The translations under genes and the position numbers were made by a program. A DNA stretch of 9,010 bases from Methanothermococcus okinawensis (GTDB lineage Archaea; AGJL01; Methanococci; Methanococcales; Methanococcaceae): the NCBI GenBank assembly GCA_015661585.1, contig DQVU01000230.1:1-9010 (forward strand). Direction: 5' to 3'. The notes under the pieces are model-generated. The model was not told the origin of the DNA. It did no database searches and saw nothing but the letters and a program-made list of their open reading frames with translations. This document shows, piece after piece, positions 1 to 5,206 of the stretch. Position 1 is the first letter of the stretch. Each line of letters starts with the position of its first letter.

Positions 1-563
1 CCAAATATCAAACCTGCCAACTTAGGGAGATCCTGTAGATCCTCAAAGGTTATTACCACCACAGGATCGTCTGTTTCTTTTCCAGTATAACCTACCCCAG
101 GTATCTTTTTCGGATTTTCACTTACACTGACACCAACGTCGTACCCGTACTTCCTCCCTATATCCTCCACAAAGAGCGCCATCTCATTTACTACATCCTC
201 CCCTCCGTAGGTATCGAAGGACACTATTATAGAGTCACCGTAGGGAGAACCTGCTTTGGCAACTGCGTAGGATATACCCTCTTTAGCCTCTTCAGGGTTA
301 TCAGATACACCATTTAGATCCTTAAAACCCTCGGCATGCTTTCTAAGTAGAGTTACAACAGATCTATTTACCTCTCCTATTAACTCTTCAGGTGTAAAGG
401 AGGTAATTACTATGTCATCTCCAGTTATGTTAGATATGGCAGATTTTACACCTTTAGGCAGAATTAGAGGCAACTCCCTTGATATCTTCTCTATTACAGT
501 AAGATCTACATCCACATCTGTAGATGAAATATCTACACCTATAGAGACTATATACATGGTCAT
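1..563 (-). CDS. Conserved archaeal protein of unknown function, 3'-truncated by window edge
   Basis: I do not recognise this gene. An open frame of 187 codons runs leftward from ATG at 563-561 and leaves the window without a stop. The product starts MTMYIVSIGVDISS and is acidic and soluble-looking, with no signal peptide or membrane segment. It alternates predicted strands and helices; notable stretches are a Gly/Asp-containing segment near residues 105-123 (AGSPYGD, then FDTYGGED) and a PGVGYTGKETDDP loop near 155-167 followed by a hydrophobic strand (VVVITF). A second ATG lies two codons inside (557-555). The first is favoured because minus-strand GAGG (571-574) sits 7 bases before it. A TATA-like box lies at 608-616. 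It is transcribed divergently from bpsA across a shared promoter region, but that does not establish a common pathway. Codon use matches its neighbours. It is clearly a real gene; its function is unassigned. Confidence 0.8.
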   Translation of the reverse strand, partial: MTMYIVSIGVDISSTDVDVDLTVIEKISRELPLILPKGVKSAISNITGDDIVITSFTPEELIGEVNRSVVTLLRKHAEGFKDLNGVSDNPEEAKEGISYAVAKAGSPYGDSIIVSFDTYGGEDVVNEMALFVEDIGRKYGYDVGVSVSENPKKIPGVGYTGKETDDPVVVITFEDLQDLPKLAGLIF

Positions 564-607
564 GATATATCCTCGTAGTTTTTATAGGACTACTGTATAT
601 GTGGAAA

Positions 608-624
608 TTTTTATAACACTTTCG
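608..624 (-). promoter_or_regulatory. Putative archaeal promoter (BRE/TATA) of the leftward gene
   Basis: Read on the minus strand, CGAAAGTG is followed by TTATAAAAA, matching an archaeal purine-rich BRE plus TATA box. A start about 25 bases downstream would fall near 583, just ahead of the GAGG ribosome site at 571-574. The box overlaps the left arm of the inverted repeat at 611-620. Confidence 0.5.
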
Positions 625-649
625 ACTATTAAAATAATGAGTGTTATAA
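611..649. repeat. Perfect 10-bp inverted repeat in divergent promoter region
   Basis: TTATAACACT at 611-620 is the exact reverse complement of AGTGTTATAA at 640-649, with a 19-base spacer. Each arm contains the TATA-like core of an outward-facing promoter, so the two divergent genes appear to have matching promoter elements. It may be an operator or simply a symmetrical pair of promoters. Confidence 0.6.
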
Positions 650-652
650 TAT
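638..652 (+). promoter_or_regulatory. Putative promoter of bpsA
   Basis: TGAGTG followed by TTATAATAT resembles a BRE plus TATA box on the plus strand and mirrors the minus-strand promoter at 608-624. A start about 25 bases downstream (near 675) would give bpsA a leader of about 80 bases. An alternative AT-only box, ATTTAAAT at 698-705, would give a shorter leader. Confidence 0.4.
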
Positions 653-682
653 TATGTTTTCAATAACCATAAAAACATTAGA

Positions 683-760
683 ATGAAGAATACGTTAAAT
701 TTAAATTATCTAAGTACAGAAGATTTTTTATCTTTAAAATCTCCGGAGGTGCTAAGGTGA
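683..760 (+). CDS. Possible 25-codon leader ORF overlapping the bpsA start
   Basis: ATG at 683 opens a frame of 25 codons ending in TGA at 758-760. The stop overlaps the bpsA GTG start (757-759) in the arrangement GTGA, which is typical of translationally coupled genes. The peptide starts MKNTLNLNYLSTEDF and ends SPEVLR. No ribosome site precedes it, but if transcription starts near 675 the ORF would be almost leaderless. The bpsA Shine-Dalgarno lies inside its last codons, so translating ribosomes would cover that site. A chance ORF of this length is quite possible in such a spacer, so confidence is low. Confidence 0.25.
   Translation: MKNTLNLNYLSTEDFLSLKSPEVLR
745..751 (+). promoter_or_regulatory. 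Ribosome binding site of bpsA
   Basis: GGAGGTG is complementary to the methanococcal 16S rRNA 3' end and lies 5 bases before the GTG start at 757. This fixes the non-ATG start. Confidence 0.85.
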
Positions 761-1806
761 AAGAAATTGTAGCAAAGGTTAGGGAGAAAACAGATATTCC
801 AGTCTACGAGAGAACTGTGGAGAACGTTATAAGTGCAGTTCAGGGTAGTAGTGATATATGGAGGATCGTAGATCTAAGTGAAGAACCTTTGCCCTTAGTT
901 GTTACAGTCCTGGAAGTGCTTAACAGCCTTGGATACGTCGAGTTCAGAAATGGGGTGTTCCTAACAGAGGAGGGGAAGAGGTTCGCTGATAGATATGGAA
1001 TAGGTAGAAGGGAGGATTATATATGTCCCCACTGTAAAGGGAAAACTGTAGATATTGAGGTTTTCAAAGATCTCCTTGAGAAATTTAAGGAAATTGTTAA
1101 AAATAGGCCAGAACCTAAACATGAGTTTGATCAGGCCTATGTAACCCCTGAGACTACTGTGGCAAGGATTATTTTCATGCATACAAGGGGCGACTTAGAA
1201 AATAGGGAGGTTTTTGTCCTTGGAGACGATGATCTAACAAGTATAGCTCTTATGCTTTCAGGATTGCCAAAGAGAATAGCTGTCTTAGACATCGACGATA
1301 GACTGACTAAATTCATAGAAAAAACTGCAGAGGAAATTAACTATAACAATATAGAGATATTTACCTTCGATTTGAGGAAACCTCTACCAGACTATGCACT
1401 TAGAAAGTTTGACACCTTTATAACAGATCCTCCAGAGACTGTAGATGCAATTAGAGCCTTCGTTGGTAGAGGTATTGCCACCTTAAAAGGTCCAGGTTGT
1501 GCCGGTTACTTTGGAATAACAAGAAGGGAGAGTTCTTTAAACAAGTGGAGGGATATTCAAAAACTCCTTTTAAACGAGTTTGAAGTTGTTATAACTGATA
1601 TAATTAGGAACTTCAACGAGTACGTAAATTGGGGATATGAAGAGGAAACAAGAGCCTGGAAGTTAGTCCCTATAAAGGTTAGGCCAACTTACAACTGGTA
1701 TAAGAGCTATATGTTTAGAATACAAACCCTTGAAGGTTCAAAAGGTTATGAAGAGGAGATAAGAGAAGAAGACATCTACAACGATGAAGAGGCCTCAACT
1801 ACATAG
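757..1806 (+). CDS. bpsA: N4-bis(aminopropyl)spermidine synthase (branched-chain polyamine synthase)
   Basis: BpsA transfers two aminopropyl groups from decarboxylated S-adenosylmethionine to the secondary amine of spermidine, making the quaternary branched polyamine N4-bis(aminopropyl)spermidine, which stabilises nucleic acids in hyperthermophiles. The 349-residue product is close to the usual family length. Residues 1-85 form a winged-helix-like N-terminal domain, followed by a CPHC pair (90-93). The catalytic Rossmann domain carries LGDDDLTS (155-162); its GDDD (156-159) ends at D159, the position known to be critical in the Thermococcus enzyme. DPPET (224-228) is the second active-site loop. 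The end is acidic (EEEIREED). The start is GTG with a strong ribosome site. The gene stands alone, with long spacers on both sides, and is divergent from an unknown gene. Family assignment is secure; activity is inferred from homologs. Confidence 0.93.
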   Translation: MKEIVAKVREKTDIPVYERTVENVISAVQGSSDIWRIVDLSEEPLPLVVTVLEVLNSLGYVEFRNGVFLTEEGKRFADRYGIGRREDYICPHCKGKTVDIEVFKDLLEKFKEIVKNRPEPKHEFDQAYVTPETTVARIIFMHTRGDLENREVFVLGDDDLTSIALMLSGLPKRIAVLDIDDRLTKFIEKTAEEINYNNIEIFTFDLRKPLPDYALRKFDTFITDPPETVDAIRAFVGRGIATLKGPGCAGYFGITRRESSLNKWRDIQKLLLNEFEVVITDIIRNFNEYVNWGYEEETRAWKLVPIKVRPTYNWYKSYMFRIQTLEGSKGYEEEIREEDIYNDEEASTT

Positions 1807-1894
1807 TGCTTATTTTTAAATAAATAAAATTATTTTAAACCCCAGTTCCCATCAAATGAAGAAGGTGTTTAAAAAATAAAAACTCTCTACCTCG

Positions 1895-2045
1895 AATATA
1901 AATACATCTCCCTCTACTTCTGAATATTGGAGGAGGGGAGATTCTCTGATATCTCTCAACTACAACTGTTGGATATCTCTTATTACCCCTGACAGAATTT
2001 TTTCATTATTTCAGAAACATCCGAGATATAGTTATATTATTAGAA
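1895..2045 (+). ncRNA. Candidate small structured RNA (speculative)
   Basis: A TATA-like box (GAATATAAATAC, 1894-1905) precedes a GC-richer stretch. ATCTCCCTC (1906-1914) can pair with GAGGGGAGAT (1933-1942) with one bulged G. GATATCTCT is repeated at 1948-1956 and 1972-1980, and both copies are complementary to GAGATAT at 2023-2029, so alternative pairings are possible. A T-rich tract from about 2044 could end the transcript. One conflict: a transcript starting 25 bases after the TATA box would begin inside the hairpin. No known RNA family is recognised. Confidence 0.2.
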
Positions 2046-2105
2046 TTTTTTATTATCTTTATTTTTATTAACTATTATTTTTTATTACTCTTTTCTTTTA
2101 ATTAC
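2044..2105 (+). terminator. T-rich tract, possible termination region
   Basis: Several runs of five or six T on the plus strand, broken by ATTA, span about 60 bases. Archaeal transcription often ends at such oligo-T tracts without a hairpin. It would stop bpsA read-through or a small RNA from the preceding island. Confidence 0.35.
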
Positions 2106-2319
2106 CACTTTGATGGAAACTAAGGTTATTTTAATAATAAAAATAATTAAAAAAATAAAATCAAAAGAATGATAACAGGGAAAGTGATAGGCTGGAGTTT
2201 TTTATCTCTCTATTTTTAACAACTTTTTCTAATGTTAAAAAATATAGAACAAAAATAGAAAAATTTCCAGATTTTTAAATACCTGAAAAGCAGATAAAAG
2301 AGTAGGAGATTCTCTTATT

Positions 2320-2358
2320 ATCATCTTGCGACACTCCTAGACACTGGGAAAAGATGAT
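2320..2358. repeat. Inverted repeat with embedded GACACT direct repeat upstream of the DIP-synthase promoter
   Basis: ATCATCTT (2320-2327) is the exact complement of AAGATGAT (2351-2358). Between the arms, GACACT occurs at 2330-2335 and again at 2340-2345, exactly 10 bases apart, so both copies face the same side of the helix. The block ends about 10 bases before the TATA box, a position suited to an activator or repressor. Confidence 0.45.
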
Positions 2359-2367
2359 GGATTATTC

Positions 2368-2375
2368 TATAAATT
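2368..2375 (+). promoter_or_regulatory. Putative TATA box of the DIP-synthase gene
   Basis: TATAAATT would place transcription start near 2397, leaving a leader of about 30 bases that contains the ribosome site at 2418-2424. A second AT-rich match at 2396-2405 is too close to the start codon. Confidence 0.4.
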
Positions 2376-2417
2376 ATAATCATATTATACAATTACATTA
2401 TAACATAATAAAATTTC

Positions 2418-2424
2418 AGGTGAT
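2418..2424 (+). promoter_or_regulatory. Ribosome binding site that sets the DIP-synthase start
   Basis: AGGTGAT lies 4 bases before ATG 2429. The same frame is open back to ATG 2354, but that start has no ribosome site, lies upstream of the TATA box and would add 25 residues before the conserved N-terminal strand. Confidence 0.8.
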
Positions 2425-2428
2425 TTCA

Positions 2429-3715
2429 ATGACTCCTGAGAAAGCTGTAGTCCTTGCTGCAGGTTTCGGAACTAGGTTAGGTACAATAACTGAAGAGACA
2501 CCTAAGGGTCTTCTAAAAGTTGCTGGTAGGGAGATACTCTATAGGAGTATGAAGACACTTCAGGAATTAGGGGTTAAAGAGTTTATAATTATTACAAATA
2601 GAAAATACGAGGATAGATTTAGGGAATTTGTTGAGAAGAATAACTTCAAGGTCAGAATAGTGATAAATGAACATCCTGAAAGGGGAAACGGGTATTCTCT
2701 CTATTTAGCGAAAAGTATAGTTAATGAAAAATTCCTTCTTCTAATGAGTGATCATATATATGGAAGGACCTTCCTCCAGGAGGCTGTAAAGGGAGAGGGT
2801 CTTATAGTGGATAGAAATCCAAGGTATGTAGATATAGAAGAGGCAACAAAGGTTAAAATCAGAAATAACCACGTGGAGGATATTGGGAAGCATCTTAAAG
2901 AGTTCCATGGGGTAGATACTGGATTCTTTGTGCTCACACCAGAGATATTCCATACCGCTGAAAAGATCCTCTCGGATAGGGATGTTGTGGAGTTAAGTGA
3001 GGTTGTGAAGAGGGCGAAACTTAGAGTAACTTTTGTAGATGGACTTTTCTGGACAGATGTTGATGTACCAGAGGATATTAAAAAAGCAAAGGATCTTATA
3101 GTAAAAACCTCTGTAAAGGGTGTTGGAGACGGCTTTATTTCAAGGTATCTCAATAGAAAGATCTCCACAAGGGTAAGCTCTCTCCTAGTTGACTATATAA
3201 CTCCAAATCAGATAACTGTAATAACCTTCCTACTTGGTATCTTCTCGGCACTGCTAAATTTTATCAGTATTCCTTTAGCAGGGATTATGTACCAGATAAG
3301 TTCTATACTTGACGGTGTTGATGGAGAGATTGCACGTGCCTGTATGAAGACAAGTAGATTTGGGGGTTATGTAGATTCAATCCTTGATAGATATGTGGAT
3401 TTTACATTTTTGCTTCTCTTAGCTTACGTCACAATTAAAGAGCCTATCTGGTGGGCAATAGTAGGAATAGCCATCTTCGGCTCTGTGATGGTGAGTTATT
3501 CAACAGAGTGTTATAGGGCGGTGTATGGGAGGAGTATATATGAGGAGATTCCTGCAATGAGGTATCTCATTGGAAAAAGGGATGAAAGGGCATTTTTAAC
3601 TATGTTATTCTGCTTAATAGGAGAAATAAAAGTTCTTTTTGTTCTATTGGCAGTTTTGACAAACCTTAGAGTAGCATTGACAGTTTGGTTAGTGTGGAAA
3701 AAGAATAAAGATTAG
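2429..3715 (+). CDS. Bifunctional CTP:inositol-1-phosphate cytidylyltransferase / di-myo-inositol-1,3'-phosphate-1'-phosphate synthase (IPCT-DIPPS)
   Basis: The enzyme makes CDP-inositol from inositol 1-phosphate and CTP, then joins it to a second inositol 1-phosphate to form phosphorylated di-myo-inositol phosphate; a phosphatase then gives DIP, a heat- and salt-stress solute of hyperthermophiles. The 428-residue product has both domains. Residues 4-225 are a nucleotidyltransferase: LAAGFGTRL (9-17), TPKG with K26, and MSDH with D108 for metal. Residues 226-428 are a membrane CDP-alcohol phosphatidyltransferase with the intact motif D295-x2-D298-G299-x2-A302-R303-x8-G312-x3-D316-x3-D320. About six hydrophobic segments surround it (262-294, 325-336, 340-358, 388-423). 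The layout matches the Archaeoglobus bifunctional enzyme. A phospholipid-linked inositol or sugar product is the main alternative, because the same two folds also serve other polyols. No inositol-phosphate synthase or phosphatase gene is in the window. Confidence 0.83.
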   Translation: MTPEKAVVLAAGFGTRLGTITEETPKGLLKVAGREILYRSMKTLQELGVKEFIIITNRKYEDRFREFVEKNNFKVRIVINEHPERGNGYSLYLAKSIVNEKFLLLMSDHIYGRTFLQEAVKGEGLIVDRNPRYVDIEEATKVKIRNNHVEDIGKHLKEFHGVDTGFFVLTPEIFHTAEKILSDRDVVELSEVVKRAKLRVTFVDGLFWTDVDVPEDIKKAKDLIVKTSVKGVGDGFISRYLNRKISTRVSSLLVDYITPNQITVITFLLGIFSALLNFISIPLAGIMYQISSILDGVDGEIARACMKTSRFGGYVDSILDRYVDFTFLLLLAYVTIKEPIWWAIVGIAIFGSVMVSYSTECYRAVYGRSIYEEIPAMRYLIGKRDERAFLTMLFCLIGEIKVLFVLLAVLTNLRVALTVWLVWKKNKD

Positions 3716-3741
3716 CAATGTTCAAGAAATATTTCCCTGCT

Positions 3742-3787
3742 TACAACCCCATCTTTAGGTAGAGGATCCACCTTCTATGGGGTAGTA
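3742..3787. repeat. Long imperfect hairpin between DIP-synthase gene and purE
   Basis: TAC-A-ACCCCAT (3742-3752) pairs with ATGGGGT-A-GTA (3777-3787), giving 10 pairs around one A/A mismatch. Inside, AGGT (3757-3760) pairs with ACCT (3770-3773) around a loop containing GGATCC. It lies 27 bases after the DIP-synthase stop and just before the purE TATA box. No T-run follows on the plus strand, so it is not a standard terminator. Confidence 0.5.
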
Positions 3788-3796
3788 CACCAAAAG

Positions 3797-3804
3797 ATAT
3801 AAAT
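3797..3804 (+). promoter_or_regulatory. Putative purE TATA box
   Basis: ATATAAAT preceded by the purine-rich CAAAAG (BRE-like) would start transcription near 3828, just ahead of the AGGAGTGA ribosome site at 3837-3844. purE therefore appears to have its own promoter. Confidence 0.5.
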
Positions 3805-3848
3805 AATAATTATAAATATTTTAAATAACATAATTTAGGAGTGAAACC

Positions 3849-4325
3849 ATGATATGTATAATAATGGGTAGCGAAAGTGATTTAAAAATCGCTGAAAAGG
3901 GAATATCTATTTTAAAGGATTTGGGAGTGGAGTTTGAGGTGAGGGTTGCCTCTGCCCATAGAACCCCAGATCTAGTGGAAGAGATAGTAAAGAACAGTAA
4001 AGCCAAGGTATTTATAGCGATTGCAGGACTTGCAGCACATCTGCCAGGCGTTGTAGCCTCCTTAACAACGAAACCTGTAATAGCAGTTCCAGTAGAGAGT
4101 AAGTTAGATGGAATGGATGCTCTCCTAAGTTGTGTCCAGATGCCCCCTGGCATACCAACTGCAACTGTAGGAATAGATAGGGGTGATAACGCAGCGCTTT
4201 TAGCCCTTGAAATCTTAGCCCTCTCTGATGAGGAGTTATCTAAGAAGTTAGAAGAGTACAGGAAAAAACTGAGAGAGAAAGTTATAAATTCAGACAAGAG
4301 GGTTAGAGAACTTTATAAACATTAG
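3849..4325 (+). CDS. purE: Phosphoribosylaminoimidazole carboxylase catalytic subunit / N5-CAIR mutase
   Basis: PurE makes 4-carboxyaminoimidazole ribonucleotide in purine synthesis, either by rearranging N5-CAIR or by using CO2 directly. The 158-residue product is full length. Family motifs are present: MGSESD (6-11) at the nucleotide phosphate site, SAHRTP (35-40) with the likely catalytic H37, GLAAHLPG (60-67), and LLSCVQMPPGIP (92-103). The C-terminal helix is long and charged. Many methanogens lack the partner PurK; none is visible here, so direct carboxylation at high CO2 is possible but cannot be decided from this sequence. The start has a good ribosome site (AGGAGTGA, 3837-3844). The stop overlaps the stop of the convergent OB-fold gene. 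Confidence 0.95.
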   Translation: MICIIMGSESDLKIAEKGISILKDLGVEFEVRVASAHRTPDLVEEIVKNSKAKVFIAIAGLAAHLPGVVASLTTKPVIAVPVESKLDGMDALLSCVQMPPGIPTATVGIDRGDNAALLALEILALSDEELSKKLEEYRKKLREKVINSDKRVRELYKH

Positions 4326-4933
4326 TTTTCCTCAGATGCACACCACTTACATTTTCTATAACCGAAATCACGGGCATCCTCTTCAGTGTAAAAGTATATC
4401 TTGTTATCCTCTTTTATCTTTCTTCCATAGGGACACTTATTAGAGGTGTGGTAAACCTTTCCATACTTAGATGCATATATCCCTGTAGGTGTTGGAGATA
4501 AGAATATCTCCCGTTCAAAGTTTCTCTTCTCTATCAGTTTAAAATTTTTTATATCCTTAAGGTGTATAAGGTAAATACCTTTGAATATTTCAACCCTTCC
4601 CACAATTTGAATGAGATCTCCTTCTTTTATACTAGGTGTATAACTATATATGTACTCTATGAGATCCTCCTTTACCTCCTTAGAGGGATATATCCTAAGA
4701 TCGCCCCCAGTATCATCTATGATTTTTATATATTTAATATCTTGGATCTTTCCATACCTATCCCTTGTTACCTTCATACTCTGGATAAACCCTGTCACCT
4801 GGACGTAGTCCCCCTCTTCTATACTCTCGATCTTCTTCTTCTCAGGTTCAAAGTCGTAGAAGTTTAAAGATATTATACCTACTAAAACAGTAATTAGACA
4901 GATGTATTTTATTTTATCATCTGTGAGTTTCAT
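4322..4933 (-). CDS. Membrane-anchored OB-fold protein with Ada-like metal-binding C-terminus, function unknown
   Basis: The 203-residue product has three parts. Residues 10-25 (YICLITVLVGIISLNF) form one hydrophobic helix, probably a membrane anchor with the rest outside, since lysines precede it. Residues 38-135 look like an OB-fold of the tRNA-anti/nucleic-acid-binding type (GDYVQVTGFIQ, then EGDLIQIVGRVEIFKGIYLI). Residues 151-199 match the small domain often attached to secreted nucleases and related to the Ada metal-binding domain: H162, C167, C195 and C198 in an H-x4-C-x27-C-x2-C pattern, with the typical YFYTEEDARDFGYRKCKWC ending. An extracellular nucleic-acid-binding role is an inference; no nuclease catalytic domain is present. 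The ATG at 4933 lacks a clear ribosome site, so translation may be weak or leaderless. The 3' end overlaps purE by four bases, tail to tail. Confidence 0.8.
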   Translation of the reverse strand: MKLTDDKIKYICLITVLVGIISLNFYDFEPEKKKIESIEEGDYVQVTGFIQSMKVTRDRYGKIQDIKYIKIIDDTGGDLRIYPSKEVKEDLIEYIYSYTPSIKEGDLIQIVGRVEIFKGIYLIHLKDIKNFKLIEKRNFEREIFLSPTPTGIYASKYGKVYHTSNKCPYGRKIKEDNKIYFYTEEDARDFGYRKCKWCASEEN

Positions 4934-4984
4934 ATTTTTTATTCCATCTTCTTTTATGTTCTCTACTCAAAGTTTTAACCCTTT

Positions 4985-5051
4985 AGACATCCTATGGATC
5001 CATAAGTGACAGTGGAGCCCAACGGCACAGATGCCTATCTAACGTTTGGAG
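4985..5051. other. GC-rich island with palindromes: candidate structured leader or small RNA
   Basis: By my count about half of these 67 bases are G or C, while the adjoining stretch (5053-5125) is almost pure A/T. TATGGATCCATA (4993-5004) is a perfect 12-bp palindrome and GGCACAGATGCC (5024-5035) forms a 4-bp stem with a 4-base loop. If transcribed leftward from the TATA-like repeats at 5068-5108, it would be the start of a leader of about 110 bases for the OB-fold gene. No known riboswitch or RNA family is recognised. Confidence 0.3.
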
Positions 5052-5067
5052 TATTATTAATTTTTTA

Positions 5068-5108
5068 TTATTTTTATAAATTATTTTTATAATTTATTAT
5101 TTTTATAA
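5068..5108 (-). repeat. Three copies of a TATA-like 12-mer
   Basis: TTATTTTTATAA occurs exactly at 5068-5079, 5081-5092 and 5097-5108. On the minus strand each copy reads TTATAAAAATAA, a good TATA box. The copy nearest the OB-fold gene would start transcription near 5045, at the edge of the GC-rich island. Low complexity may explain some of the repetition. Confidence 0.4.
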
Positions 5109-5206
5109 TAATATAATTTATTATCAGAGTTACTGTTTTTTATGTTTCTACTAGGTTTGTTAGTATTTAACTTGAAGGGATAAAAACAGGAGAGAGATTT
5201 AAACAG

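Larger units (their letters stand above)
1807..2428. other. Long gene-free spacer (about 620 bases)
   Basis: No convincing protein gene is present on either strand. The 5' part has a short T-run (1812-1816) that may end bpsA transcripts. A GC-richer island (about 1890-2005) with a hairpin and 9-base repeats follows, then a long T-rich tract (about 2044-2105). A second, smaller GC-richer patch covers 2176-2200. The last 130 bases hold direct and inverted repeats and the promoter of the next gene. GGAGATTCTCT occurs twice in the spacer (1937-1947 and 2305-2315). Confidence 0.6.

Noticed and set aside
412..666. 84-codon plus-strand open frame at the left end
   Set aside because: It lies opposite the minus-strand unknown gene, has low-complexity Ser/Thr/Ile content, and runs through both divergent promoters.
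757..1806. Generic SAM methyltransferase for the bpsA frame
   Set aside because: The GDDD (156-159) and DPPET (224-228) blocks, the winged-helix N-terminus and the 349-residue length specifically fit the branched-polyamine synthase family.
1941..1996. C/D box guide RNA
   Set aside because: Two CTGA sequences occur about 40 bases apart, but no good RUGAUGA box C is placed correctly on either strand.
2235..2324. 29-codon minus-strand ORF in the spacer
   Set aside because: No ribosome site, Phe/Leu-rich content expected from AT-rich DNA, and no recognisable feature.
2354..2428. 25-residue N-terminal extension of the DIP synthase
   Set aside because: The upstream ATG lacks a ribosome site, lies before the TATA box, and the encoded residues are simple AT-rich translation. 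ATG 2429 has AGGTGAT at the right distance.
3821..4297. 158-codon open frame antisense to purE
   Set aside because: It mirrors purE on the other strand. The product is Ser-rich with no recognisable motif, while the purE frame has every family motif.
4985..5051. tRNA or known riboswitch in the GC-rich island
   Set aside because: No T-arm GGTTCRA-type sequence, acceptor stem or recognisable riboswitch core could be found on either strand.
5058..5125. Tandem repeat array or CRISPR-like structure
   Set aside because: The repeated units are only 12 bases of A/T with 1- and 4-base gaps. There are no unique spacers or cas genes.
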